Assembly: GCA_022844585.1 (NCBI GenBank)
Contig: JALHLM010000329.1
Coordinates: forward strand, 1 to 7,030
Source of the DNA: Pirellulales bacterium
Lineage (GTDB): Bacteria > Planctomycetota > Planctomycetia > Pirellulales > JALHLM01
Reading direction: 5' to 3'
Length of the DNA: 7,030 nt
A program made the translations under genes and the position numbers. Position 1 is the first letter of the stretch, and each line of letters starts with the position of its first letter. Below, in pieces: positions 1 through 5,859 of this stretch. The notes beneath the pieces were generated by a model that was not told the DNA's origin, did not search any database, and worked only from the letters and a program-made list of their open reading frames with translations.

Positions 1-687
1 CGCGGCTTCGATGCCGCCGGCTTCGCCGGCTTTGATTTTGGCGGCCAGGTCCGCGGACGCGCTACGCATCTCGTCGGAGTATTCGTGCCAGTGCGGCAAC
101 TGCGTTTGGTCTTTCACTTCGTGCGTGTCGAAATTGCAGGCCTGCCCGATTACCGCCAGTAGCGTGGCGTCCGACGCGCATTGCGCCTGGTACTTGTCGA
201 GTTTCTTGACGTTGCGCTTGAGCCGCGTGTGAACGAAGTTGACCTGCTTCATCAACTGGCCGAGCGCCTTGACGTTGCTCCAAGACGCAGGGGCCGGTTC
301 CGTGGCTTCCCCGGCGACGGCCGCCTTCAATTCCTCCACAGCCGCTTGTGCCTTCACCAGGTCGTCCCCGGATTCCGCTACCTTCTTCGAGATCGTGGCG
401 ATCGACGGCGCCGCCGCTTTCAGCGCGTGATCTTGATCGCTCAGCGCCAACGCCGTCCCGAGCACCACGAGCGTCCGGGCGTCCCGCACCATGCGGGAAC
501 CCTTGGCCTCGAACTCCTCGGCGCTCACGACCGCCTCGGCGACGCGATCGCCGTACTCGGTGATCAGCCCGGCCAGATCGTCGGCCGAGGCGTACGTCGA
601 AACCGGAACGTCCGCCGCGTTGTCGGAGGCGCCGGAAGTGACCAATAACATGGCCGCCAGAGTGGCGACGCCGAAAATGCGTTTCAT
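1..687 (-). CDS. Secreted cytochrome c'-like protein, 3' end outside window
   Basis: The minus-strand frame is open from the ATG at 687-685 to the window edge, giving 229 codons with no stop. Residues 1 to about 24 look like a Sec signal peptide (MKR, then a hydrophobic stretch ending TSGAS), so the product is probably periplasmic. The rest is helix-rich, Ala/Glu/Lys-rich sequence with two similar-looking sections: one around residues 36-125 (DLAGLITEYGDRVAEAV; DARTLVVLGTALALSDQDHALKAAAP) and one around 135-229 ending in HWHEYSDEMRSASADLAAKIKAG. From memory, this pattern occurs in planctomycete cytochrome c'-like proteins, where a CxxCH heme site follows shortly after the W..Y...M segment. 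That site would lie outside the window, so heme binding is inferred. No in-frame start lies upstream. An AAGGA sits 14 bases before the ATG, rather far for a ribosome binding site. The gene is divergent from argB. It could instead be a non-heme helical-bundle protein. Confidence 0.8.
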   Translation of the reverse strand, partial: MKRIFGVATLAAMLLVTSGASDNAADVPVSTYASADDLAGLITEYGDRVAEAVVSAEEFEAKGSRMVRDARTLVVLGTALALSDQDHALKAAAPSIATISKKVAESGDDLVKAQAAVEELKAAVAGEATEPAPASWSNVKALGQLMKQVNFVHTRLKRNVKKLDKYQAQCASDATLLAVIGQACNFDTHEVKDQTQLPHWHEYSDEMRSASADLAAKIKAGEAGGIEAA

Positions 688-785
688 GTGTGAAATCCGT
701 GTCCTTGCGTGTTGCCTATTGTGACGGTCGCCGGAACCGCCGCCTGTCATCGCAAGTTTAGCCCGGCGAGAAGCAATTCGCCACG

Positions 786-811
786 GTTAGCTCGGTGAAC
801 CCCGAGCCAAC
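786..811. repeat. Inverted repeat between divergent genes, upstream of the argB promoter
   Basis: The arms GTTAGCTCGG (786-795) and CCGAGCCAAC (802-811) are complementary at 9 of 10 positions around a 6-base centre. No T-run follows. The repeat ends 5 bases before the argB -35 box, and it lies between divergent genes, where no terminator is needed. An operator for a regulator of argB or of the minus-strand gene is therefore more plausible than a terminator. It does not resemble the AT-rich E. coli ARG box. The regulator is unknown. Confidence 0.45.
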
Positions 812-816
812 CCGCG

Positions 817-844
817 TTGACACTCCCCCAACCCGTTCTAAAAT
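817..844 (+). promoter_or_regulatory. Sigma70-type promoter of argB
   Basis: A perfect TTGACA (817-822) is followed after 16 bases by TAAAAT (839-844), which matches five of six consensus positions. The predicted start is near 851, giving a leader of about 54 bases before the argB TTG codon. This is the strongest promoter-like sequence I see in the window. It may drive argB alone or the whole argB-argD-argF cluster. Confidence 0.7.
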
Positions 845-892
845 GGGAGTTTTTCCTCGAATCGACCTTGGCGGCGGCCGGTCGATGAAACT

Positions 893-896
893 GGAG
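893..896 (+). promoter_or_regulatory. Ribosome binding site that fixes the argB TTG start
   Basis: GGAG lies 8 bases before the TTG at 905. The argB frame has no ATG or GTG between the upstream stop (839-841) and 905. The nearby ATG at 885 is in another frame, so this site supports TTG initiation. Confidence 0.65.
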
Positions 897-904
897 TTCG
901 CCCG

Positions 905-1786
905 TTGCTATCCGCGATTGAAAAGGCCGACGTGCTCATCGAGGCGCTGGAGTGGATCCGGCGGTTTCGCGGCAAGGTGACGGTCATCAAGCTCGGCGGC
1001 AGCGTGATGGAGAATCCCACGGCGCTGCGGCACCTGCTGCTGGACGTCGTGTTCATGGAGTCGGTCGGCATGCGGCCGGTGCTGGTCCACGGGGGCGGCG
1101 CCGCGATCAGCCGGGCGATGGCCGAGGCCGGGCTGGAAGCGCGCTTCATCCAGGGGCGCCGCTATACCGACGACGCCACGCTGAAAATCGTCGAAGAGGT
1201 ATTGGCCTACGAGACCAACGAGGGCCTGGCCGCGCAGATCGAGTATCTCGGCGGCCGCGCCATGCCGCTGAATTTCCGCAGCACCAACGTGTTGTTCGGG
1301 GAGCGGATCACACTGCCGGGCGAAGACGGTACGCCCATCGATCTGGGACATGTCGGCCGCGTGACGCGGGTCGATCGGGCCACGATCGACAATCTCTCGT
1401 ACGCCGAGCAGGTGCCGGTGATCCCGTCGATGTGCATCGACGAATCCGGGCAAAAGCTGAACGTCAACGCCGACACCGCCGCAACCGCCGTGGCCGTGGC
1501 GCTCGGGGCGGAAAAGCTGGTTTACCTGAGCGACGTGCAGGGCGTGCTCCGCGACAAGAACGACCCGGCGTCCCTGATTCATTCACTGACCGCGGCGGAA
1601 GCGCGGGAGCTGATCGCCGCAGGCATCGTGCAGTCAGGGATGATCCCCAAGGTCGAGGCCTGCCTGGAGACTCTGGACAAAGGGGTCCGCAAAATCCACA
1701 TCATCGACGGCCGCGTGCGGCATTCGTTGTTGCTGGAAGTTTATACCAGCAGTGGCGTGGGGACGGAGATTGCGGCGCAACGGTGA
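905..1786 (+). CDS. argB: Acetylglutamate kinase (ArgB)
   Basis: Cytoplasmic kinase that transfers phosphate from ATP to N-acetyl-L-glutamate, the second step of arginine synthesis. The 293-residue product has the amino-acid kinase fold signatures in order: VIKLGG with Lys29, HGGG at 62-65, GRRYTDD at 84-90, NVNAD at 186-190, the nucleotide-site stretch KLVYLSDVQGVL at 204-215 and MIPK with Lys249. About 25 residues precede the lysine-glycine motif (EALEWIRRFRGK). They resemble the extra N-terminal helix of arginine-inhibited hexameric enzymes such as that of Pseudomonas, so feedback inhibition by arginine is likely but inferred. The start is TTG, supported by GGAG 8 bases upstream and by the lack of any other in-frame start. 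It is the first gene of the arg cluster, downstream of a TTGACA/TAAAAT promoter, and is followed by a 206-base gap to argD. Confidence 0.96.
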   Translation: MLSAIEKADVLIEALEWIRRFRGKVTVIKLGGSVMENPTALRHLLLDVVFMESVGMRPVLVHGGGAAISRAMAEAGLEARFIQGRRYTDDATLKIVEEVLAYETNEGLAAQIEYLGGRAMPLNFRSTNVLFGERITLPGEDGTPIDLGHVGRVTRVDRATIDNLSYAEQVPVIPSMCIDESGQKLNVNADTAATAVAVALGAEKLVYLSDVQGVLRDKNDPASLIHSLTAAEARELIAAGIVQSGMIPKVEACLETLDKGVRKIHIIDGRVRHSLLLEVYTSSGVGTEIAAQR

Positions 1787-1798
1787 GGGAGTTTGAAG

Positions 1799-1821
1799 TT
1801 TTCAGTGTTCAGTTTTCAGTG
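1799..1821. repeat. Tandem heptamer repeat TTCAGT(G/T), three copies
   Basis: Three units of TTCAGTG, TTCAGTT and TTCAGTG follow one another at 1801-1821 with an exact 7-base period. Counting the preceding TT, the 9-mer TTTTCAGTG occurs at 1799-1807 and 1813-1821. The repeat begins 13 bases after the argB stop codon and is much richer in T than its surroundings. It resembles the short heptameric tandem repeats known between genes in some bacteria. Its role is unknown. Confidence 0.7.
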
Positions 1822-1844
1822 GGATTGTTCACAAGTTTGTAGAG

Positions 1845-1864
1845 CCGGAAGCGTCAGCGCCCGG
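1845..1864. repeat. Imperfect GC-rich palindrome between argB and argD
   Basis: CCGG at 1845-1848 pairs with CCGG at 1861-1864. After a 2-base mismatch, GC at 1851-1852 pairs with GC at 1857-1858 around the loop GTCA. This looks like a degraded copy of an intergenic palindromic repeat (AGCCGG..GCGTCAGC..CCGG). I believe similar elements are scattered in planctomycete genomes, but I could not count copies. No T-run follows, so it is not a typical terminator. Confidence 0.4.
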
Positions 1865-1992
1865 AGCGCACCGTTCGAAACCCTCGCTGCTTGATAACGT
1901 CGCCAGCGCGAACCAGCCTTCGTCGCTTGCCGTCCAAGTAGCTTCCCCGGTCAACAACACGACATTTCCCAGTTAACTCGAGGGTCTCCGTC

Positions 1993-3198
1993 ATGACGAC
2001 CGCCATTTCCGCTCCGAGTTCGGCTGACGTCATTGCCACGTTCAAGCGCTACGTGGTGCCGAACTACGGTCGGTATCCCATCTGCCTGGCGCGGGGCGAA
2101 GGCTCCTACGTCTGGGATGCCGAGGGTCGGCGGTACTTGGATTTCTTCCCCGGCTGGGGCTGCAACCTGTTGGGACATTGCCCGGAGCCGGTCGTCCGCG
2201 CTGTGCAGGAACAGGTCGCTACGCTGATTCACGTGCCGAACACCTGGTATACCGAAGCGCAGGGCGAATGGGCCAAAGCGCTCAGCGAGCGCAGCTTCGG
2301 CGGGCAGGCTTTTTTCTGTAATTCGGGCACCGAGGCCAACGAAGCGGCGATCAAGCTGGCGCGGCTGCACACGCCCAAGCAACGCTACAAAATCATCACT
2401 TTCACTGGCGGTTTCCATGGCCGCACGCTCGGCGCCACGAGCGCCACGGCTCAGCCGAAATATCACGAAGGACTCGGCCCGCTGATGGCCGGCTTCGTGT
2501 ACGCCCCGTTCGGAGATCTGGAAGCGACGACGAAGTTGGTGGACGACGAGACCGCCGCGATCATGATCGAACCGATCCAAGGCGAAGGGGGCGTGAACAT
2601 GCCGCCGGAGGGATTCCTCGCCGGGCTGCGGCGGTTGTGTGACGAGAACAACTTGCTGTTGATGTTCGACGAAGTGCAGACCGGCTGCGGGCGAACCGGC
2701 AACTGGTTCGCCTATCAGAAATTCGGCGTCACGCCCGACGTGATGACTTTGGCCAAAGCGGTCTGCGGCGGCGTGGCGGGCGGCGCACTGTTAACGACGC
2801 CCGAGATCGCCCCCAGCTTGCGGCCCGGCATGCACGCCGCGACGTTCGGCGGCAATCCGCTGGCCGCGCGGGCCGGCATCGCCACACTGGAAATGATCGA
2901 GCAGGAAAACCTCCTGGAAAACGGCCTGCGATTGGGCGAACTCTTTCAGCAGCGGTTCACCGAGCTCGCGGAGAAGTGCCCGCTGATCAGCGAGATTCGC
3001 GTGGCGGGCTGCATGATCGGCGTCGATTTGAAGGTCGAAGGCGCGCCGGCCGTGCAGGCCTGCCTGGAACGGCAATTGCTGATCAATTGCACGCACGGGC
3101 ATGTGCTACGCTTGTTGCCGGCCTTGAACCTCTCAGTCGAACAAGCCCATCAGGGCTGCGACATCATCGCGGACGTCTTGCAACGCATGGCGGCGTAA
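1993..3198 (+). CDS. argD: Acetylornithine aminotransferase (ArgD)
   Basis: Pyridoxal-phosphate class III aminotransferase. It converts N-acetylglutamate 5-semialdehyde and glutamate to N2-acetylornithine and 2-oxoglutarate in the cytoplasm. The product has 401 residues, normal for the family. Motifs in order are the phosphate-binding SGTEAN at 111-116, GFHGRT at 140-145, FDEVQTG with the pyridine-contacting Asp226, the Schiff-base Lys255 in TLAKAVCGG, and FGGNPLA with Thr284 before it. The segment after the lysine reads CGGVAGGALL rather than the commoner GGGxPIGA. I take this as lineage variation, but related activities such as succinylornithine or ornithine transamination cannot be excluded from sequence alone. 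The argB and argF neighbours favour ArgD. The ATG start has GAGGG at 1980-1984, 8 bases upstream. I see no convincing separate promoter in the 206-base gap before it. Confidence 0.95.
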   Translation: MTTAISAPSSADVIATFKRYVVPNYGRYPICLARGEGSYVWDAEGRRYLDFFPGWGCNLLGHCPEPVVRAVQEQVATLIHVPNTWYTEAQGEWAKALSERSFGGQAFFCNSGTEANEAAIKLARLHTPKQRYKIITFTGGFHGRTLGATSATAQPKYHEGLGPLMAGFVYAPFGDLEATTKLVDDETAAIMIEPIQGEGGVNMPPEGFLAGLRRLCDENNLLLMFDEVQTGCGRTGNWFAYQKFGVTPDVMTLAKAVCGGVAGGALLTTPEIAPSLRPGMHAATFGGNPLAARAGIATLEMIEQENLLENGLRLGELFQQRFTELAEKCPLISEIRVAGCMIGVDLKVEGAPAVQACLERQLLINCTHGHVLRLLPALNLSVEQAHQGCDIIADVLQRMAA

Positions 3199-3204
3199 CG
3201 CCGC
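3190..3204 (+). other. Perfect hairpin centred on the argD stop codon
   Basis: GCGGCG (3190-3195) and CGCCGC (3199-3204) are exact reverse complements. The TAA stop codon of argD (3196-3198) forms the whole 3-base loop. The arrangement is clear in sequence. Any effect on termination or mRNA stability is inference. Confidence 0.45.
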
Positions 3205-3238
3205 AATATCCATTCGATTGGGCTTCCCTTTCACGAGC

Positions 3239-3284
3239 GAGCCACGCAGGGCCCCGACGGGCGGCGTGGCTCATCAGTTTTTTT
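3239..3284 (+). terminator. Terminator-like hairpin between argD and argF
   Basis: GAGCCACGC (3239-3247) pairs perfectly with GCGTGGCTC (3264-3272). Inside, GCCC (3251-3254) pairs with GGGC (3259-3262) around CGAC, giving an extended two-part stem. After a 5-base spacer there are seven T residues (3278-3284), followed by GGG. The GC-rich stem and T-run look like an intrinsic terminator. The spacer is longer than usual, and argF starts only 25 bases later with no obvious promoter of its own. Partial termination, attenuation or 3'-end protection of the argBD mRNA are all possible. Confidence 0.6.
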
Positions 3285-3297
3285 GGGCCGGTGCGAC

Positions 3298-3302
3298 GAG
3301 GA
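3298..3302 (+). promoter_or_regulatory. Ribosome binding site of argF
   Basis: GAGGA lies 7 bases before the ATG at 3310. It favours that start over the in-frame TTG at 3283, which falls inside the T-run of the upstream hairpin. Confidence 0.65.
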
Positions 3303-3309
3303 ACGAGGT

Positions 3310-4230
3310 ATGAAGCATTTATTGACGATGAGCGACGTGACGCCGGCCGAGATCGAGCGGATCTTCGCCATCACGGCGGATTTGAAGGCCAAGTACGAGG
3401 CCGGCCTGCGCGAGCCGATGTTGCCGGGGCGCGTGATGGCATTGTTGTTCGAGAAACCGTCGCTGCGCACTCGGGTCAGCTTCGAAGCCGGCATGGTCAA
3501 TCTCGGCGGCAGCGCGATGTTCCTGGGCGCGGATGTCGGCTGGGGCAACCGCGAATCCGCCGCCGATTTCGGCCGCGTGCTGAGCCAGTACGTCGACGTG
3601 ATCGTCTGCCGCGCGCATGCCCATACGAAGGTCACCGATCTCGCCGATCACTGCACGTGCTCGGTGATCAACGGACTCACCGACTACGAGCATCCCTGCC
3701 AGGCGTTGGCCGATCTTTACACGATCCGCGAACTGATCGGGCGCTTCGCCGGCCAGACCCTGGCCTACGTCGGCGATTGCAACAACGTCGCGCGCAGCCT
3801 GGCGCTCGGTTGCGGAAAGGTCGGCCTGAAGTTGTCGATCGCCGCGCCCAAGAATTATCGCTTCGAGCCGGAGTTTCTCGAACTCTTGAAGCGCGAGACG
3901 CCACAATTGCAAATGACCGTGACGGACGACACCGCCGCCGCGGTGAAAGACGCCGTGGCCGTTTACACCGACGTCTGGACCAGCATGGGCCAGGAAAAGG
4001 AATCGGCCAAGCGTTGCAAAGACTTCGCGCCGTACCAGGTCAACGAGCAACTGATGGCCGCCGCGCCGAAGGATTGCTTCTTCATGCACTGCCTGCCGGC
4101 CCATCGCGGCGAGGAAGTCACCGACGGCGTGATGGACTCTCCGCAAAGCGTCGTCGTTCAACAGGCCGGCAACCGGATGCACGTGCAGAAGGGCGTGCTG
4201 GCGTATTTGTTAGGGGCGCGTTCGATTTAG
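3310..4230 (+). CDS. argF: Ornithine carbamoyltransferase (ArgF)
   Basis: Transfers the carbamoyl group from carbamoyl phosphate to ornithine, giving citrulline and phosphate, in the cytoplasm. With the ATG at 3310 the product has 306 residues, typical of bacterial enzymes. Signatures in order are FEKPSLRTR with the carbamoyl-phosphate motif SLRTR at 51-55, HPCQALAD at 128-135, GDCNNVARS at 155-163, DVWTSMGQE at 221-229 (the ornithine-binding SMG loop), and HCLPAHRGEEV at 260-270. The usual STRTR reads SLRTR here. Acetyl- and succinylornithine carbamoyltransferases often show SLRTR too, but the intact SMG and HCLP motifs and the argD neighbour favour a true ornithine enzyme. The gene lies 111 bases after argD, beyond a terminator-like hairpin, so its transcription may be partly uncoupled from argBD. 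Confidence 0.96.
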   Translation: MKHLLTMSDVTPAEIERIFAITADLKAKYEAGLREPMLPGRVMALLFEKPSLRTRVSFEAGMVNLGGSAMFLGADVGWGNRESAADFGRVLSQYVDVIVCRAHAHTKVTDLADHCTCSVINGLTDYEHPCQALADLYTIRELIGRFAGQTLAYVGDCNNVARSLALGCGKVGLKLSIAAPKNYRFEPEFLELLKRETPQLQMTVTDDTAAAVKDAVAVYTDVWTSMGQEKESAKRCKDFAPYQVNEQLMAAAPKDCFFMHCLPAHRGEEVTDGVMDSPQSVVVQQAGNRMHVQKGVLAYLLGARSI

Positions 4231-4231
4231 T

Positions 4232-4241
4232 CGGCCGGCCG
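4232..4241. repeat. 10-base perfect palindrome after argF
   Basis: CGGCCGGCCG is an exact palindrome starting 2 bases after the argF stop codon. It has no T-run and is short, so it may be chance in GC-rich DNA. Confidence 0.25.
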
Positions 4242-4250
4242 CTGCCGAAG

Positions 4251-4279
4251 TTGATTGTCCGTGCGTCAGTCGGTATGCT
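4251..4279 (+). promoter_or_regulatory. Candidate promoter for the DUF1559-lipoprotein pair
   Basis: TTGATT (4251-4256) and TATGCT (4274-4279) are separated by an ideal 17 bases, each matching four of six consensus positions. The predicted start near 4286 would give a leader of about 84 bases before the ATG at 4370. It is the only reasonable candidate I see in the 139-base gap after argF. Confidence 0.4.
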
Positions 4280-4357
4280 GCACGCCGTAACGAGGCGGCC
4301 GCGGCGGGCAGCGCACCGGCGAATGCCCTGATCCGCGGTTGAACGAAACGACCGGCT

Positions 4358-4361
4358 GGAG
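4358..4361 (+). promoter_or_regulatory. Ribosome binding site that fixes the DUF1559 gene start
   Basis: GGAG lies 8 bases before the ATG at 4370. The alternative in-frame GTG at 4361 overlaps this site and would leave no ribosome binding site at a normal distance. Confidence 0.6.
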
Positions 4362-4369
4362 TGCCTGTC

Positions 4370-5308
4370 ATGCATGCCGCGCGTCGATCCGGCTTCACGC
4401 TCGTTGAATTATTGGTGGTGATCGCCATTATTGGCATTCTGATCGCCCTGTTGTTGCCGGCCCTGCAAGTGGCTCGCGAGGCCGCGCGGCGCTCGCAATG
4501 CACGAACAATCTTAAGCAACTCGGCTTGAGCGTGCAGCTCTACAACGAAGCCTTCAAGATGTTTCCGATCAGCATCAGCCCTTGGAGCGAAGGTAAGCGT
4601 CCTGCCGCTCAGTTGAACGGGAAGGGTTGGATCGTGGGCATCTTGCCATTTATTGAGCAGAAGGCGCTATTTGACGAGTTCAAACCGCGATTTAACGGAA
4701 ACATGCTCAGCGGGCAGGGAATGGCGGTTGGTTCTGGTCGTACGCCGTTGCCTAGCGTGATGGACAAACAACTGCCATTTTTGCATTGCCCTAGCGATGC
4801 ATCGGTGTTACTGATTTCGACAGATGAATATCAATGGGAAAGTAAGCGCGTTGCACTGACCAGTTATAAAGGCGTCATCGGCGACACGCGGATGGGGGGA
4901 AGCTCCAGCGTGCATCAAGGGACGGAGCCCGATTGCCACAACAACATTGGCTGCAATGGCATTTTCTATCGAAACAACTATCAGGAACCGATCAAAATCC
5001 ATCGCATTAAGGATGGGCTCAGCAACACGTTCATGATCGGCGAGGACGTGCCGGAATTCAACAATCATTCGACGGCGTTCTACTCCAACGGTGATTATTG
5101 CAGTTGCCATGCTCCGCTCAACTATATGCCGGATCCGCCACGCCCGGACCAGTGGTGGAACGCCATGTCATTCCGCAGCCGGCATCCTGGCGGCGCTAGT
5201 TTCTGCTTGGCCGACGGATCGGTGCAGTTCATCGTGCAGTCAATCAATCACCGTACTTACCGCAGCCTCTGCACCAAGGCCGGCCGGGAAGTGGCTACGT
5301 TGGAATAG
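4370..5308 (+). CDS. DUF1559 family pseudopilin-like protein
   Basis: The 312-residue product begins with a type IV prepilin-type leader: basic residues, then G8-FTLVE with Glu13 at position +5. A hydrophobic helix follows (about 13-32, LLVVIAIIGILIALLLPAL), then AREAARRSQCTNNLKQLGL. Cleavage after Gly8 by a prepilin peptidase and export by a type II secretion or pilus-like machine are expected from the family. The C-terminal region carries the family hallmark SRHPGGASFCLADGSVQFI (about 270-288), which resembles the usual RHPGGxNxxxADGSV motif. DUF1559 proteins are numerous in planctomycetes, and their exact role is unknown. The large extracellular domain contains several cysteines, for example in CHNNIGC and CSC, which could form disulfides. 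The middle of the gene is visibly less GC-rich than the arg genes. A lipoprotein gene follows after 22 bases, so the two are probably one operon. Confidence 0.94.
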   Translation: MHAARRSGFTLVELLVVIAIIGILIALLLPALQVAREAARRSQCTNNLKQLGLSVQLYNEAFKMFPISISPWSEGKRPAAQLNGKGWIVGILPFIEQKALFDEFKPRFNGNMLSGQGMAVGSGRTPLPSVMDKQLPFLHCPSDASVLLISTDEYQWESKRVALTSYKGVIGDTRMGGSSSVHQGTEPDCHNNIGCNGIFYRNNYQEPIKIHRIKDGLSNTFMIGEDVPEFNNHSTAFYSNGDYCSCHAPLNYMPDPPRPDQWWNAMSFRSRHPGGASFCLADGSVQFIVQSINHRTYRSLCTKAGREVATLE

Positions 5309-5330
5309 GCGTCGGTTCGGAGCTACTTTC

Positions 5331-5762
5331 ATGATGCGTTTGCGCAGTTTGTTGCCGTCGCTGGTTGGCTGTGCGGCGCTCGCGTTCCTACCGTGCATTG
5401 CTGGCTGCGGTTCGCCACATGATGCCACCGTCCATGGCGTGGTAACGCTCGACGGCGTGCCCCTCACGGAAGGCGAAGTTCAGTTTCATTCGCTGGGGAG
5501 TTCAGGAACGGCCTACGGGCCATTGCGCGAAGGCGGCGCCTATGCGTTGGGGACAGGAAGCGATTCAGGGCTCGATCCCGGCGACTATAAGGTAACCGTG
5601 GTCGCGACCGAGCCGATGCCCAAGGACTTACCAGCCGGGACCACGCCGCCGATCGCCAAATTGTTGTCCCCGGAACGCTATGGAAACCTGGACATGACCC
5701 CCTTTCAGTTTACCGTCGCCGCTGGCGACAACACGATCGATCTCGCGCTGACATCGAAATAG
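5331..5762 (+). CDS. Small lipoprotein, carboxypeptidase-regulatory-like (transthyretin-like) fold
   Basis: The product is 143 residues. Residues 1-25 form a lipoprotein signal peptide with a hydrophobic core and lipobox IAGC, so Cys26 should be lipidated; the next residues are Gly and Ser, with no Asp at +2. The mature part reads as a beta-sandwich: VHGVVTLDGVPLTEGEVQFHS, then GAYALG, LDPGDYKVTVVA and a final strand FTVAAGDNTIDLALT. This pattern is typical of small planctomycete lipoproteins annotated as carboxypeptidase regulatory-like, often encoded next to DUF1559 genes. It carries no catalytic motif, so a binding or structural role at the envelope is inferred. The ATG at 5331 has CGGAG 8 bases upstream. 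The frame stays open upstream to 5091, but that part overlaps the DUF1559 gene and gives no plausible protein. An ATG at 5334 is an alternative start. Confidence 0.88.
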   Translation: MMRLRSLLPSLVGCAALAFLPCIAGCGSPHDATVHGVVTLDGVPLTEGEVQFHSLGSSGTAYGPLREGGAYALGTGSDSGLDPGDYKVTVVATEPMPKDLPAGTTPPIAKLLSPERYGNLDMTPFQFTVAAGDNTIDLALTSK

Positions 5763-5846
5763 CCGCACAGCTCTTCGTCCCACAGCTACTTGAAGTCTCA
5801 TCAAATCGTTCCAAGCCCAACGCTTTCGCCGGAAGTTAGGCTCGTC

Positions 5847-5852
5847 TAGAAT
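5847..5852 (+). promoter_or_regulatory. Candidate -10 box for a leaderless rph transcript
   Basis: TAGAAT fits the TANNNT pattern and ends 7 bases before the rph ATG at 5860, so transcription would begin at or one base before the start codon. No Shine-Dalgarno sequence precedes the ATG. I see no good -35 box; the best-spaced hexamer is TTTCGC at 5824-5829, which is poor. Confidence 0.4.
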
Positions 5853-5859
5853 CAGCTCG

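Noticed and set aside
15..29. GCCGGC-TTC-GCCGGC hairpin near the window start
   Set aside because: It lies within the coding sequence and is explained by a Lys-Ala-Gly-Glu-Ala-Gly repeat-like stretch in GC-rich codons.
181..648. 155-codon plus-strand open frame opposite the secreted protein gene
   Set aside because: Its translation is Arg-rich and low in complexity, as expected from the antisense of a GC-rich gene. The minus-strand frame has a signal peptide and coherent protein character.
822..854. ACTCCC/GGGAGT stem followed by five T residues as an intrinsic terminator
   Set aside because: The loop would be 17 bases, the stem only 6, and it coincides with the argB -35 and -10 boxes in a region between divergent genes where no upstream plus-strand transcript is expected.
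952..1842. 296-codon open frame overlapping argB in another frame
   Set aside because: Arg/Gly-rich out-of-frame translation of argB with no recognisable motif.
3283..3309. TTG at 3283 as the argF start
   Set aside because: It lies inside the T-run of the upstream hairpin and has no ribosome binding site. The ATG at 3310 has GAGGA 7 bases upstream and gives the usual enzyme N-terminus.
3319..4182. 287-codon minus-strand open frame opposite argF
   Set aside because: Antisense shadow of a clearly recognised enzyme.
2976..4331. 451-codon open frame overlapping argD and argF
   Set aside because: It crosses two well-identified genes in another frame and has Arg-rich composition typical of a shadow.
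5091..5330. Upstream extension of the lipoprotein frame
   Set aside because: It overlaps the DUF1559 coding region in another frame and would bury the lipoprotein signal peptide inside the protein.
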